This document shows, piece by piece, positions 16,050 to 24,112 of a DNA stretch of 64,000 nucleotides (positions are counted from its first letter, which is position 1; the number at the start of each line of letters is the position of its first letter). The notes under the pieces were generated by a model that worked only from the letters and a program-made list of their open reading frames with translations, was not told the DNA's origin and made no database searches. The position numbers and the translations under genes were made by a program. Origin of the DNA: Pseudonocardia abyssalis (lineage in GTDB: Bacteria > Actinomycetota > Actinomycetes > Mycobacteriales > Pseudonocardiaceae); contig NZ_JADQDK010000001.1 in assembly GCF_019263705.2 (NCBI RefSeq), forward strand, positions 2,790,001 through 2,854,000, read 5' to 3'.

Positions 16050-17256
16050 TCTGCTCGGCCAGCCCGGCCACCGGCCCGATCACGACGACCGCGGGCGGGC
16101 TGATGCCCTCGTCGCGCACGGCATCGGCGACGGTCGCGAGCGTGGCGCGCACCGAGCGCTGGATGCGCATCGTGCCGTCCTGCACGACGGCGACGGGGGT
16201 GTCGGCGGGGCGGCCGCCGTCGATCAACGCGGTGGCGAACGCGGCGACCCGCTCCACGGCCATGAGCAGCACGATCGTGCCGCGCAGCCGCCCGAGCGCC
16301 GGCCAGTCGACGAGCGAGCGCGGGTCGTCGGGGGCCACGTGCCCGGACACCACCACGATCTCGTGCGCCACGCCGCGGTGCGAGACGGGCACGTCGGCGA
16401 CGGCGGGCGCGGCGAACGCGCTGGTCACCCCGGGGACGACGGTGACCGGCACCCCGGCCTCGGCGCACGCGAGCGCCTCCTCGAAGCCGCGGCCGAAGAC
16501 GTACGGGTCACCGCCCTTGAGGCGCACCACGAACTTCCCGGCCCGCGCGTGCTCGATGAGCAGCTCGTTGATCCGCGCCTGGTTCATCGCGCGGCCGTAG
16601 GGGATCTTCGAGGCGTCGATGACCTCGACGTGCGGGTCGAGGTGGTCGAGCAGGTCGCGCGGCCCGAGCCGGTCGGTGACCACGACGTCGGCGCGCGCGA
16701 GCAGCCGCCGCCCGCGCACGGTGATCAGCTCCGGATCACCGGGACCCCCGCCGACGAGTGCGACGCCGGGGGTGACGGGCTCCGCGGTGTCGTCGACGAG
16801 CCCGGTCTGCAGCGCCTCGACCAGCGCGGTGCGCACCGCGGCGGAGCGGCGCGGGCGGCGTCCGGCGAGCACACCGAGGGTGATCCCGTCGTGGTGGCCG
16901 ACGGCCGGGGTGACGGCGGTGCCGCCGGTCGCGTCGTCGGCACGGACGCAGAACACGCGGCGCCGCTCCGCCTCCGCGGCCACGGCGGCGTTGACCTCGG
17001 CGGCGTCGGTGCAGGTCACGACGTACCAGGCGCCGTCGAGGTCGCCGTCGCGGTAGGGGCGGGCCTCCCAGGTCAGCTCGCGGGCCGTCGCCATGCCCTC
17101 GACCGCCGGGGTGACCTCCGGGGACACGACGAGCACGTCGGCCCCCGCCGTCAGCAGCCCGGCGATCCGGCGCTGGGCGACCGTGCCACCCCCGACGACG
17201 ACGACGCGACGACCGGCCAGGACCAGCCCGGCGAAGTAGGGGTCCACGGCGATCAC
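16027..17256 (-). CDS. cobA: Uroporphyrinogen-III C-methyltransferase fused to precorrin-2 dehydrogenase-like domain
   Basis: 409 residues in two parts. The N-terminal 150 (VVVVGGGTVAQRRIAGLL, ITLGVLAGRRPRRSA) match the NAD-binding siroheme synthase domain of CysG/Met8. The C-terminal 250 (ALVGGGPGDPELITVRG, YGRAMNQARIN, VVRLKGGDPYVFGRG, VVPGVTSA) are the SAM-dependent methylase making precorrin-2. It therefore feeds both cobalamin and siroheme, which suits the assimilatory nitrate reductase gene in the window. Start GTG 17256 overlaps the cbiX stop by GTGA. Last gene of the cobH riboswitch unit; it overlaps the convergent kinase gene. Confidence 0.94.
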   Translation of the reverse strand: MIAVDPYFAGLVLAGRRVVVVGGGTVAQRRIAGLLTAGADVLVVSPEVTPAVEGMATARELTWEARPYRDGDLDGAWYVVTCTDAAEVNAAVAAEAERRRVFCVRADDATGGTAVTPAVGHHDGITLGVLAGRRPRRSAAVRTALVEALQTGLVDDTAEPVTPGVALVGGGPGDPELITVRGRRLLARADVVVTDRLGPRDLLDHLDPHVEVIDASKIPYGRAMNQARINELLIEHARAGKFVVRLKGGDPYVFGRGFEEALACAEAGVPVTVVPGVTSAFAAPAVADVPVSHRGVAHEIVVVSGHVAPDDPRSLVDWPALGRLRGTIVLLMAVERVAAFATALIDGGRPADTPVAVVQDGTMRIQRSVRATLATVADAVRDEGISPPAVVVIGPVAGLAEQITHTPAR

Positions 17257-18143
17257 CCGGCGTGGCCGTGCGCGTGGCCGTGCCCGTGACCGGTCGACGG
17301 GTCGTCGGGGTGGTGGTGCGGGGTCTGCGGGGCGCCGAGCTTGTCCTCGAAGCCTGGGAGCAGCACGCGGTACGCGCAGGTGTCGCAGTTCATCCGGATG
17401 TCGCCGTGCAGCGCCTCGCGGTAGCGCTCGACCACCAGCGCGGCGAGCTCGTCGGTGTCGCCGAGGTAACCGGCGGTGCGGACGTCGAGATCGGGGTGGT
17501 CGGCCGCGAACGCCTGTGCCTGGGCGACGACGCGGCGCGGCAGCACCCCGTCGAACAGGAAGTAGGGCGCGACGACCACGCGCGTCGCCCCCAGCGCCCG
17601 GCAGCGGGCGAGACCGGAGGCGACGTCGGGCTTCGCCAGGGAGACGAACGCGGTCTCGACGAAGTCGTACCCGCGGCCTTCCTGCAGCAGCCGCGCCACC
17701 TTGGCCACCTCGGCGTTCGCGTCCGGGTCGGTGGCCCCGCGCCCGACCAGCAGCACCGCGGTGCCCTCGGCTGGGGCGACCTCGGCGATGCGCGTCGCCA
17801 GGATCTCCAGAAGTACCGGGTGCGGTCCGAGCGGGCGGCCGAAGACGTAGCTGGTGCCGGGCTCGCGGCGGACCTCGCGCTCGAGCGCCGCGGGGATGTC
17901 GCCCTTCGCGTGTCCGGCCCCGACCAGCACCATCGGCACGGCGGCGCGGCGGGTGTGGCCGCGCGCGGTGAGCCGCATCCACGCCTCGTGCACGGTCGGC
18001 TGCGAGAGCTCGATGAACCCGCCGTCGACGTCGACGTCCTCGGCGGCGAGCAGCGTGCGCACCCGGTCGGTGAAGGAGACGAACTCCGCCACCCCCGCGG
18101 CGTCGACCGTGCCGTGGCCGGCGAGCATCAGGGGTGGGTTCAC
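17253..18143 (-). CDS. cbiX: Sirohydrochlorin cobalt/ferrochelatase with Cys and His-rich tail
   Basis: CbiX-type metal insertase, 296 residues, a two-lobed form: active-site His in LAGHGT near residue 10 and a second lobe from AVLLVGRGATDPDAN. After the core it carries MNCDTCAYR (an MxCxxC motif near 251) and ends in GHGHGHAHGHAG. A similar MxCxxC plus His-rich tail is known from Bacillus megaterium CbiX, where it holds an Fe-S cluster. The metal could be cobalt (early-insertion route) or iron for siroheme. It is coupled by 4-nt overlaps to cobH upstream and cobA downstream. Confidence 0.92.
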   Translation of the reverse strand: MNPPLMLAGHGTVDAAGVAEFVSFTDRVRTLLAAEDVDVDGGFIELSQPTVHEAWMRLTARGHTRRAAVPMVLVGAGHAKGDIPAALEREVRREPGTSYVFGRPLGPHPVLLEILATRIAEVAPAEGTAVLLVGRGATDPDANAEVAKVARLLQEGRGYDFVETAFVSLAKPDVASGLARCRALGATRVVVAPYFLFDGVLPRRVVAQAQAFAADHPDLDVRTAGYLGDTDELAALVVERYREALHGDIRMNCDTCAYRVLLPGFEDKLGAPQTPHHHPDDPSTGHGHGHAHGHAG

Positions 18144-18730
18144 AGTGCGTCCTCCGAGTACAGCAGGGCGTTGACGGCGGCGGCCGCCGCGGCGGCCCCA
18201 CCTCGTTCGGAACGGTTGGAGACGGAGCCTGCTACCCGCCCACCCCGTCCCGCGTCACGGAGTGCGGCCTTCGCGGCGACGGAGCCCACGAAGCCGACCG
18301 GGAGCCCGATGACCAGCGGGGACCGCACGCCGGTGCGGAGCAGTTCGTCGAGTGCGGTGGGGGCGTTGCCGATCACCCAGACCGCGCCGTCGGGATGCTG
18401 CCGGGCCGCGGCGCGGATGCCGGTGGCCGAGCGCGTCAGCCCCGCGTCGGCGACCGGGGCGAGGTCGAGCGCGACCGTCGAGGGGCGGGCGGTGATCCCG
18501 ACGGCGACCATCCGCACGTCGGTGATCAGCGGCGCGCCCGCGAGCAGCGCGGCCCGGCCGGCGCGCAGGGCGTCCTCGTCGCAGACCAGGTCACCGGCCC
18601 AGGTGGGGTCGGCGGTGGTGTGCACGATCCGCTCGACGACCGCGCGGGTGAGCGGCGGGAGGTCGGCGGTGTCGAGCCGGGTGCGCAGGATCGCGTAGGA
18701 CTCGGTCTCGATGGGGTGCACGGTGCGCAC
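18140..18730 (-). CDS. cobH: Precorrin-8X methylmutase
   Basis: Moves the C11 methyl to C12 to form hydrogenobyrinate. The 196 residues begin HPIETESYAILRTRL, contain the active-site His in RIVHTTADP, and show GNAPTALDELL and GLPVGFVGSVAAKAAL, all typical of CobH/CbiC. Start GTG 18730 with GGAGGAG 5 nt upstream. First gene after the second cobalamin riboswitch; ATGA overlap with cbiX. Confidence 0.95.
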   Translation of the reverse strand: MRTVHPIETESYAILRTRLDTADLPPLTRAVVERIVHTTADPTWAGDLVCDEDALRAGRAALLAGAPLITDVRMVAVGITARPSTVALDLAPVADAGLTRSATGIRAAARQHPDGAVWVIGNAPTALDELLRTGVRSPLVIGLPVGFVGSVAAKAALRDAGRGGRVAGSVSNRSERGGAAAAAAAVNALLYSEDAL

Positions 18731-18734
18731 GGCT

Positions 18735-18870
18735 GCTCCTCCCCGGGTTTCCTCGCCCGGTGCGGCGGTGGTGGTGGCGACGCGCGGGGTCTGGCTCCCC
18801 CTCGATCAGGGGTCACAGTGGCGGGACCGCCCCGGAGTGGCACCGGGTTCCCACGCAGTCGGATCGCGCC
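18735..18870 (-). ncRNA. Cobalamin riboswitch controlling cobH-cbiX-cobA
   Basis: On the minus strand, CCCGGTGCCACTCC and GCGGTCCCGCCACTGTGA (core) are followed by the B12 box variant AGCCAGACCCCGCGCGTC (18796-18779). A hairpin CCGGGcgaggaaaCCCGG then runs straight into the GGGGAGGAG ribosome binding site of cobH, suggesting control at translation. Boundaries approximate. Confidence 0.9.
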
Positions 18871-18932
18871 GAGCATAACCCGGGCCCGGCGACGGGGCCG
18901 CCGGTCGTGAGGCGGGCGACAGGATCGTGCGA

Positions 18933-20594
18933 TCAGCTCCAGCGGTATCCCCGTGGCGTGACCATCCTCCCTGCCACCATCCGCGTGGTGCTGGACCCCA
19001 CGACCACCGTCGTCAGCATGTCGACCTCGGCCGGGTCGAACTCCGACAGGGGCGCGGTCCACACCCGCTGCCCCGCCCGGCCGGACTGCCGCACCGCACC
19101 CACCGGGGTCTCCGGGGGCCGGTGGGCCCGGAAGGCGTCGAGGGCGGCGCCGAGCTGCCAGTGCCGGTCGCGGCTGCGGGGGTTGTAGAAGACCGTGACG
19201 AGGTCGGCGGCGGCCGCGGCGGCCACACGCTGCTCGATCACCGGGTACGGCGTGTGCAGGTCCGAGAGCGAGATGAGCACGTGGTCGTGCCCGAGCGGGG
19301 CCCCGAGCAGCGCCGACGACGACAGCGCCGCCGTCACCCCCGGCACCCCGACGACGTCGATGTCGGCGCCCGCCCCCTCCAGCGCGGGGCTCGCCATCGC
19401 GTAGATCCCGGCGTCGCCGGAGCCGATCAGGGCCACCGCGTGTCCCTTCGCGGCCAGTGCCACGGCGTCGGCGGCGCGCTGCTCCTCCTCGCCCAGCCCG
19501 CTCACGCGCAGCTCGGTGCCTGGGCGCAGGAGGTGGCGCACCTGGTCGACGTACTGGTCGAGCCCCACCACGATCGACGCCCGCCGCAGCTCGGCGTCGG
19601 CGCGTGGCACCCGCAGGTCCGCCGCGCCCGGACCGAGGCCGACGATCGCCAACCGCCCGCGCGGGCGCACCCGGGCGACGGCGACGGTCACGTTGTCGCC
19701 CTTGACCTTCTCGACGACGAGCTCGGCACCCGGGCCCGCGTGGTGCAGCGCGGCGGCCTCGGCCACGCTCGCCGTGCCGACCTCGGCGCGCACGACCTCG
19801 CTCGGGTTCGGCACCTCGACGCCCGCGAGCACGTCGGCCGGGTAGGTGTGCAGCTCGAAGGGGGCGATCGCGGCGAGGATGCCGGCCTCGTCGGCCTTGA
19901 GGTCGACGGACGCGACCGCGCGCACGGCCCGCAGGTCGAACCCGAACTCGGTCTCGACGCGACGCAGCGTCGCGGCGACGACGTCCGGGGTCACCCCGCG
20001 CGCGCTCCCGATGCCGACGACCAGCGTCTTCGGCACCAGCACCGTCCAGGCCGGGGCGGCTCCGGGCGCGGCGCGGTCGCTGATCGTGATGGTGTGCCGG
20101 GGCTCGCCCACCAGCGGCGGGAGCGGGGGCAGCGGGAAACCGAGCGGGTTCTCGACGAGCGCGGCGCCGTCGAGCAGGGCGGTGCCTGCGGCGGCCGCGT
20201 CGCCGTCGATCTCGGCGTCGAGGACCGCGGCGAGCTCGTCGAGGCCGGTCGACCCGGCGGCGTCGGAGGCGGTGGTGATCACCGGTTCGGCACCCAGCAC
20301 GGTCGCGACGCGGACGGCGAGCGTGTTGGCCCCGCCCTCGTGGCCGCCGCACAGCGCGACCGCGAAGCGGCGGGCCTCGTCGACGCAGACCACGCCCGGG
20401 TCGGTGCGCTTGTCGGCGAGCAGCGGCGCGACGAGGCGCACGGTGGCGCCGGTGGCGAGGAAGAACACGGCGCCGTCGAGGTCGGGCCACAGCGCCGGGA
20501 GGGCGTCGAGCGGGTGGATCTGCGCACCGAGGGCGGGCGCGACCTCCGCGGCGGCGCGGCGACCGGCGTCGGTGACGGCGAACAGCGCGATCAT
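18933..20594 (-). CDS. cobJ: CbiG-CobJ fusion: cobalt-precorrin-5A hydrolase and precorrin-3B C17-methyltransferase
   Basis: 553 residues. The N-terminal 310 are CbiG-like (FFLATGATVRLVAPLLADK, LCGGHEGGANTLA, VGIGSARGV). The C-terminal 240 are a CobJ/CbiH methylase (LAIVGLGPGAADL, VGLDQYVDQV, IGSGDAGIYAMASPAL, TVFYNPRSRDR) that performs ring contraction with C17 methylation. CbiG belongs to the oxygen-independent route, so its fusion to CobJ beside the aerobic chelatase CobN shows a mixed pathway, as seen in other actinobacteria. Start ATG 20594 overlaps the cobL stop by ATGA. It follows cobL in a two-gene unit. Confidence 0.93.
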   Translation of the reverse strand: MIALFAVTDAGRRAAAEVAPALGAQIHPLDALPALWPDLDGAVFFLATGATVRLVAPLLADKRTDPGVVCVDEARRFAVALCGGHEGGANTLAVRVATVLGAEPVITTASDAAGSTGLDELAAVLDAEIDGDAAAAGTALLDGAALVENPLGFPLPPLPPLVGEPRHTITISDRAAPGAAPAWTVLVPKTLVVGIGSARGVTPDVVAATLRRVETEFGFDLRAVRAVASVDLKADEAGILAAIAPFELHTYPADVLAGVEVPNPSEVVRAEVGTASVAEAAALHHAGPGAELVVEKVKGDNVTVAVARVRPRGRLAIVGLGPGAADLRVPRADAELRRASIVVGLDQYVDQVRHLLRPGTELRVSGLGEEEQRAADAVALAAKGHAVALIGSGDAGIYAMASPALEGAGADIDVVGVPGVTAALSSSALLGAPLGHDHVLISLSDLHTPYPVIEQRVAAAAAADLVTVFYNPRSRDRHWQLGAALDAFRAHRPPETPVGAVRQSGRAGQRVWTAPLSEFDPAEVDMLTTVVVGSSTTRMVAGRMVTPRGYRWS

Positions 20595-21805
20595 GTGGTC
20601 TCTCCCCAGAGCAGGACTATCGGGTTGGTGGCGGCGAGGCGGACGGTGCCGTCGGGCAGGTCGGCGAGCCGCGACGCCGCGAGCTGGACGCCCTCGACGC
20701 GGTGCGCGCGCAGGGCATGGCGGGTGGGCGCGATGCGGTCCAGGGCGGCGAGCGCGACGACGACGCACGGCGCACCGGCCACCGCCTCCACCACCTCCGG
20801 CCCTCCCCCGCCGACGAACACCGCGTCGGGGTGCGGGAGTCCGGCCAGCACGGCCGGGGCCTCTCCCTCGACGACCCGGACGTCGACGCCGTGGGCCTCG
20901 GCGTTGGCCCGGATGCGCCCGACGTCGTCGGTACGGCGCTCGACCGCGATCACCGCGGCCCCGAGGCGGGCGCACTCGACGGCGACGGACCCGGATCCGG
21001 ACCCGACGTCCCAGATCAGCCGGCCCGGGGCCGGGGCGAGCCGGGCCAGCGCGAGCGCCCGGACCTCGGCCTTGGTGATCATCCCGGCGCGGTGCTCGAA
21101 CGCGGACTCGGGCAGGGCCCACCCGGCCGAACCCGCCCCGTCCGGCCCCGGCCCGGGGCCGGCGGACGGCCGTCGGCCACCGGGACGCGGGTCACCGCCG
21201 GCGATCCAGCCCGCGTCGGGCACGGCGTGGGGGTCGCGCAGGCAGAGCACGACGTTCGGGTCGCGCCAGGTGCGGGCGGCGGCCTGCCCGGGGGTCACGG
21301 TCGTGACCCGCTCGTCCGGCCCGTCGAGGTCCTCGGCGACGACGAGCGTGCGCTCCCACCCGTGCAGCGCCGCCCCGATCTCCGCGGGCCCGGCACCGGG
21401 GGCGGTGAGCACGGCGACGGCGGCGCGGGCGCGGCAGACGTTGACGGCCGGTCCGAGCGCGCGACCGTGCGCGCTGACCACGGCGACGTCGTCCCACGGC
21501 CGCCCGATCCGCGCGAACGCCCGCTGCACCGCCGAGCACGCCGGCAGCACGACCGGGGCGAGCCCGCGGGCGCGCAGGAGCCGGACGATCCCGAAGAACC
21601 CCGGATCCCCGCTGGCCAGCACCACGCCGCGGCGGCCGCCGAGCCTGTCCAACGCGGGGTCGACGGGCCCCATCTCGACCCGCTCGGCCGTGGCGGGGGC
21701 GAGGTGCAGGTAGCGGGCAGCGCCGGTGACGACCTCCGCACCGGCCAGCGCCTCCACCGCCCCCGGCGGCAGCGGCCCCCCGTCGATCCCGACGACGGTC
21801 AGCAC
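20591..21805 (-). CDS. cobL: Precorrin-6Y C5,15-methyltransferase (decarboxylating)
   Basis: 404 residues: a CbiE-type methylase (VLTVVGIDGGPLPPGAVEAL, LASGDPGFFGIVRLL) fused to a CbiT-type methylase/decarboxylase (MITKAEVRALALARLAP, IWDVGSGSGSVAVECARLG). It methylates C5 and C15 and removes the acetate carboxyl. The start is GTG 21805 because GGGGGAG lies 6 nt upstream; the frame is open further up but without conserved sequence. First gene of cobL-cobJ; no riboswitch was found in the 286 bp in front of it. Confidence 0.94.
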   Translation of the reverse strand: MLTVVGIDGGPLPPGAVEALAGAEVVTGAARYLHLAPATAERVEMGPVDPALDRLGGRRGVVLASGDPGFFGIVRLLRARGLAPVVLPACSAVQRAFARIGRPWDDVAVVSAHGRALGPAVNVCRARAAVAVLTAPGAGPAEIGAALHGWERTLVVAEDLDGPDERVTTVTPGQAAARTWRDPNVVLCLRDPHAVPDAGWIAGGDPRPGGRRPSAGPGPGPDGAGSAGWALPESAFEHRAGMITKAEVRALALARLAPAPGRLIWDVGSGSGSVAVECARLGAAVIAVERRTDDVGRIRANAEAHGVDVRVVEGEAPAVLAGLPHPDAVFVGGGGPEVVEAVAGAPCVVVALAALDRIAPTRHALRAHRVEGVQLAASRLADLPDGTVRLAATNPIVLLWGETT

Positions 21806-21896
21806 GAGGCGCTCCCCCGGCCCGACGCGCTGACCCGGGTCCCAGTCCTGACACCGTCCCGTGCCCGCCGTGCGATCACCGACCCCGGACCCCACA

Positions 21897-22055
21897 TGAT
21901 CAGCGTCTCGGAACCGACAGCGGACTTCCGCGCACCGGCCCGTACCCAGCCGGTGATCACCGATCCCCGACGTCGCAGCCGCCCGGCCATGATCGACGTT
22001 TCGGTACCGGCAGCGGGCCCCACCCCGCTCGTCGTTCCCGGACGCCGATCATGAA
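21897..22055. repeat. Gene-free gap with related TGATC repeats
   Basis: The 286-bp gap between cobM and cobL has no gene. It holds TGATCAGCGTCTCGGAACC (21897) and the related TGATCGACGTTTCGGTACC (21990), each followed by GGCAGCG or GACAGCG, and an inverted CGATCATGA near 22046. Similar CATGATC words flank cobB (25538-25603) and surf1/cobD (31714-31777). Confidence 0.5.
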
Positions 22056-22091
22056 CGCGCGGGCGGGAGGGCCCGCCCGGCTCCCGCCCAG

Positions 22092-22907
22092 TCACGGGGT
22101 GGCGGATCGGGCGGCGCGCAGTGCGCGCCGGGCCTCCGCGTCGGGCTTGCGGAAGGTGTGGAAATGGCCCGCGTGGTAGAGGTGGCTCCGCGTCCCGGAG
22201 GACCCGAGCGCCGCCCCGACCAGGAAGAGCGTCTGGCGCCAGAGCTTGCGCTCCTTGCACACGGCCTCGACCTCGTCGAGCCGGCAGCGGATCGTCAGCT
22301 CGTCGGGCCAGGTGGTGCGGTAGGCGACGACGACCGGGGTGTCGTCGGGGTAGCCGCCCGCCCGCAGCTCGTCGACCATCTGCGAGGTCCGCGCCGCGGA
22401 CAGGAAGATCGCCATCGTGGTGCCGTGCCGGGCGAAGTCGCGCAGCTTCTCGCGCTCGGGCATCGGGGTCTTGCCGCCCTCGAGCCGGCACAGCACGACC
22501 GACTGCGCGACCTCGGGGATCGTCAGCTCACGACCGGCCGCGGCGGCGGCCGCCCCGAACGCGGAGACGCCGGGCACGATCTCGACGTCCAACCCGATCT
22601 CGACGGCCGCGTCGTACTGCTCCTGCACCGCGCCCCACAGCGACGGGTCTCCGGAGTGCACCCGCGCGACGGCGAGTCCCTCGGCAGCGGCGCGGCGGTA
22701 GAGGGCGAGGACGCCCTCGTGGGCGATCTGGGAGGAGTCGACGAGCTCGGCGTCGGCACGGGCGTGCTCGACCACGCACTCCTCCATCACCAGCGACGCC
22801 GCCCAGATCACGACGTCGGCCTCGGCAATCCGCCGCGCACCGCGCAGGGTGATGAGATCGGCCGCCCCGGGCCCCGCTCCGACGAAGGACACACTTCCCT
22901 GCTTCAC
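22092..22907 (-). CDS. cobM: Precorrin-4 C11-methyltransferase
   Basis: SAM-dependent corrin methylase of about 271 residues. [19 protein letters not shown], the RVHSGDPSLWGAVQEQ segment, VEIVPGVSAFGAAAAAAG and VVVAYRTTWPDE are typical of CobM/CbiF. Start is uncertain: GTG 22907 (chosen) has a GACACT box 7 nt upstream; GTG 22922 and GTG 22892 are alternatives. It stands alone between cobL and a 22-bp repeat array. Confidence 0.92.
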   Translation of the reverse strand: MKQGSVSFVGAGPGAADLITLRGARRIAEADVVIWAASLVMEECVVEHARADAELVDSSQIAHEGVLALYRRAAAEGLAVARVHSGDPSLWGAVQEQYDAAVEIGLDVEIVPGVSAFGAAAAAAGRELTIPEVAQSVVLCRLEGGKTPMPEREKLRDFARHGTTMAIFLSAARTSQMVDELRAGGYPDDTPVVVAYRTTWPDELTIRCRLDEVEAVCKERKLWRQTLFLVGAALGSSGTRSHLYHAGHFHTFRKPDAEARRALRAARSATP

Positions 22908-22997
22908 GCCGAACAGTGTCACCCACCGCGCGGGCCGGTGAGGCCGTCGGGGGCATGAGCCACCGCACACGTCGCCGACGGCGGGGCCGGGTTCCCG

Positions 22998-23100
22998 CGA
23001 CTCGCGGGCGCAGAACTCGCGACTCGCGGACATGGATCTGGCGACTCGCGGGCGCGGAAGCAGCGACTCGCGGGCGCGGGTCTGGCGGCTCGCGGGTGGG
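22998..23100. repeat. 22-bp tandem array, core CGACTCGCGG
   Basis: Copies of CGACTCGCGG start at 22998, 23020, 23042, 23064 and (as CGGCTCGCGG) 23086, exactly 22 bp apart, while the 12 bp between cores vary. The array fills the gap between patatin and cobM and ends at the patatin stop codon. The core is the reverse complement of that at 41869-41970. Confidence 0.9.
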
Positions 23101-24087
23101 TCAGGCGGCTGTCGCCGGGGCCGACAGGGCCGCGACCGACGTCCCCAACGACGTCTCCAGCACCCGGTCCCGCCGGCGGGGGTTCATCAGGTTGCCGCCC
23201 ATCGCGGCGAGGTCGGCCGGGCCGGGGGTGAGGACCGTGACCCGCGCACCCGTCGCCCGCAGGTCGGCGACCTCGGCATCGAGCCAGCGGGTGAGCACCC
23301 GGCGCACCGCGCGCTCGGCGACGGCGAGGGGGTCGCGGGGGCGGTCGACAACGTGGCTCGCCATCGGGGCCAGCACGTAGACCTCGTCCAGCTCCGGGGC
23401 GCCGGGACCGGCCAGCAGCGCGACCGACGTGCTCGACGACACCGCCCCGTCGACGTAGCGGCGCCCGTCGATCACCTGCGGGGTGAACCAGCCCGGGATC
23501 GAGCACGACGCGAGCACGGCCTCCCCCACCGTCGACGGCGGCGCCCCCTCCCGGCCGAACACGACCCGCCGGCCGGAGTCGTAGTCGACCGCGGCGATCC
23601 ACAGCGGCGGGCCCGGCACCCAGCCGTCGGTGGTGACGCCCGCACGCGTCTGCAGGCCCGCGACCATCCCGATCAGCGACCCCATCCGCCCCCGCCCGGC
23701 CGGGAGCAGCCCGGACGCCGCGACGACCGGGTCGACCGTGCCCGGGCGGGTCAGTGCGGTGGCGAGCAGCCGGGGCGACCCGATCCACGGCCGCGGGAGC
23801 GGCGGGAGCCCGTCACCGGACTCCCGTTCGAGGACGGCGGCGTCGGGCACGGCGTCGGTGACGTGGTCACCGTGCTGGTGCGCGAGCAGTTCCTCGACGG
23901 TCATCCCGCAGCGCAGGGCGGCGGCCAGGATGCTGCCCGCGCTGGTGCCGACGACGAGGTCGAGGTCGCCGAGCGGCCGGTCGAGGCGCGGGGCGAGTGC
24001 GGCGAGCATCCCGGTGGTCCAGGCCGAGCCGAGGATGCCCCCGGCGCCGAGCACCAGCCCGACCGTGCGACGACGTGACCTGCGCAT
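23101..24087 (-). CDS. Patatin-like phospholipase
   Basis: Serine lipid acyl hydrolase of the RssA/patatin family, 328 residues. The oxyanion loop is GLVLGAGGILGSAW, the nucleophile elbow is GTSAGS with Ser near residue 49, and the catalytic Asp is in YVDGAVSSSTS. No signal peptide, so probably cytoplasmic or membrane-associated. Start ATG 24087 with GAGGAGG upstream. It sits between cobM and cobB but has no obvious link to B12. Substrate unknown. Confidence 0.9.
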   Translation of the reverse strand: MRRSRRRTVGLVLGAGGILGSAWTTGMLAALAPRLDRPLGDLDLVVGTSAGSILAAALRCGMTVEELLAHQHGDHVTDAVPDAAVLERESGDGLPPLPRPWIGSPRLLATALTRPGTVDPVVAASGLLPAGRGRMGSLIGMVAGLQTRAGVTTDGWVPGPPLWIAAVDYDSGRRVVFGREGAPPSTVGEAVLASCSIPGWFTPQVIDGRRYVDGAVSSSTSVALLAGPGAPELDEVYVLAPMASHVVDRPRDPLAVAERAVRRVLTRWLDAEVADLRATGARVTVLTPGPADLAAMGGNLMNPRRRDRVLETSLGTSVAALSAPATAA

Positions 24088-24112
24088 GGCGACCTCCTCG
24101 TCGAGTGTCTAC

